Shown here piece after piece: positions 6,073-6,927 of a stretch of 6,927 nt of DNA. Position numbers and translations under genes: made by a program. The number at the start of each line of letters is the position of its first letter. Position 1 is the stretch's first letter. The stretch comes from an uncultured Lachnospiraceae bacterium (lineage in GTDB: Bacteria; Bacillota; Clostridia; Lachnospirales; Lachnospiraceae), in contig CAJOPI010000364.1 in assembly GCA_905236275.1 (NCBI GenBank), forward strand, positions 1-6,927. Direction: 5' to 3'. The notes below the pieces were generated by a model that ran no database searches, was not told the DNA's origin, and worked only from the letters and a program-made list of their open reading frames with translations.

Positions 6073-6927
6073 AAAAGACCGCTTGCGTGGGCGGGCATCA
6101 TAGTTTTTGCCCTGCTGCGGCTTTTGTGTCTGCTGCAGCCGGTCAGAATCTATGATGCGCCTGATAAATCCGGACATCCTTATACGATAGAGGGAAGGGT
6201 GTCCGACAGATATTGTAAAAACGATAAATACATAATCGAAATCCATAAGGTCCGCATTCTGACAAATCCCGCGGACAAAAACAAATCCCAAATGAAAACT
6301 GAATATTTAAGAGGTGCGGTCTGTTATCTGAAAACTGACACTGCCGGTGATTCCCTGCCTTTTATCGGGCAGGCTGTGCGGCTTCGGGGTAAGCTTTATC
6401 CCTTTGAGAGAGCGCGGAATCCGGGGCAGTTTGACTTAGCGGAATACAGGGCAGTGCATGGCTTTGACATATCTCTCATGGAGGCGGAAATCATAGACAG
6501 GGGCAGAAATTACAATCCCTATGCTGAAATGCTTGAAAGGGTTCAGTGGAAAGCTGCTGAAATATTTAAGGAAAATCTTCCTGAAGAGGACGCGGGGGTA
6601 ATGACCGCGATGCTTTTGGGAGACAAAAGCTCTCTTGACCCGGACCTTAAGGATTTATATAAAAGAGCAGGCATCGCGCATGTCCTTTCTATATCAGGTC
6701 TACACGTGAGCATAGTGGGCCTTGGCCTTTACAGGCTTCTCATTAAGCTGAGGCTTAAAAGGGCTGCCGCATTTGCAGTAAGTCTTGTATTTGTCCTCTC
6801 CTACGCTCAGATGACGGGTGGAACGGCTTCGGTCATTCGCTCGTCGATAATGCTGGCAGCCTTTATGACAGCGGAAATCATCGGACGGAGCTATGATATC
6901 TTATCAGCCATGTCACTTTCGATGATA
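6070..6927 (+). CDS. comEC: ComEC/Rec2-family DNA internalisation channel protein (5' part, cut by window end)
   Basis: ComEC is the inner-membrane channel that takes single-stranded DNA into the cell during transformation. The frame is open from the proposed CTG start to the last base, giving 286 residues with no stop, so the gene continues beyond the window. After a short basic start (KRPL) comes one hydrophobic segment (about 6-24). The N-terminal DUF4131/OB-like domain follows, with YTIEGRVSD, LRGKLYPFERARNPGQFD and LAEYRAVHGF. The Competence domain begins with MTAMLLGDKSSLDPDL, LYKRAGIAHVLSISGLHVS (197-215, a hallmark of the family), and MTGGTASVIRSSIMLAAF (248-265), with several membrane helices between them. 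The C-terminal metallo-beta-lactamase-like nuclease domain found in many ComEC proteins would lie outside the window. The gene starts 7 bases after the GerMN stop, so it shares the operon. Confidence 0.92.
   Translation, partial: MKRPLAWAGIIVFALLRLLCLLQPVRIYDAPDKSGHPYTIEGRVSDRYCKNDKYIIEIHKVRILTNPADKNKSQMKTEYLRGAVCYLKTDTAGDSLPFIGQAVRLRGKLYPFERARNPGQFDLAEYRAVHGFDISLMEAEIIDRGRNYNPYAEMLERVQWKAAEIFKENLPEEDAGVMTAMLLGDKSSLDPDLKDLYKRAGIAHVLSISGLHVSIVGLGLYRLLIKLRLKRAAAFAVSLVFVLSYAQMTGGTASVIRSSIMLAAFMTAEIIGRSYDILSAMSLSMI

Noticed and set aside
1..6927. CRISPR arrays, tRNA/rRNA genes, insertion sequences or prophage parts
   Set aside because: No regularly spaced repeats, cloverleaf-like sequence, transposase motifs or terminal repeats were seen; nearly all bases after 118 are coding.

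Overview
The window reads as chromosomal DNA of a low-to-moderate GC Firmicute, most likely a Clostridia member of the Lachnospiraceae type. The grounds are purine-rich Shine-Dalgarno sequences, frequent AGA/AGG/ATA codons, tight same-strand gene packing, and the protein families present. This taxonomic call is inference from family resemblance, since no search was run. All six genes are on the + strand.

Positions 1-118 are a short lead-in with no complete gene. Positions 119-2207 hold two consecutive arginine-biosynthesis genes: argB (N-acetylglutamate kinase, with the N-terminal helix typical of arginine-inhibited enzymes) and argD (acetylornithine aminotransferase), 4 bases apart. They look like the end of a longer arg operon whose earlier genes lie upstream of the window.

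Positions 2208-2308 are the only real intergenic gap after argB. It holds a plausible sigma-A promoter and a small hairpin touching the ribosome binding site of the next gene. From 2309 to the end runs a compact five-gene block: a ComEA-like DNA-binding lipoprotein, an OmpR-type response regulator, a HAMP sensor histidine kinase, a lipoprotein with two GerMN domains (ATGA overlap with the kinase), and the first 286 codons of a ComEC DNA-uptake channel protein, cut by the window end. No ATG, GTG or TTG stands at the expected comEC start. The best start is a CTG behind a Shine-Dalgarno.

The most interesting aspect is the layout. The DNA-uptake pair comEA/comEC flanks a complete two-component system plus a GerMN lipoprotein. 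The trio regulator, kinase, GerMN lipoprotein resembles the actinobacterial MtrA-MtrB-LpqB set, in which the lipoprotein modulates the kinase. I infer that this may be an envelope-sensing three-part system co-expressed with DNA-uptake machinery. Smaller points are a strong hairpin inside comEA and a terminator-like structure inside the GerMN gene.
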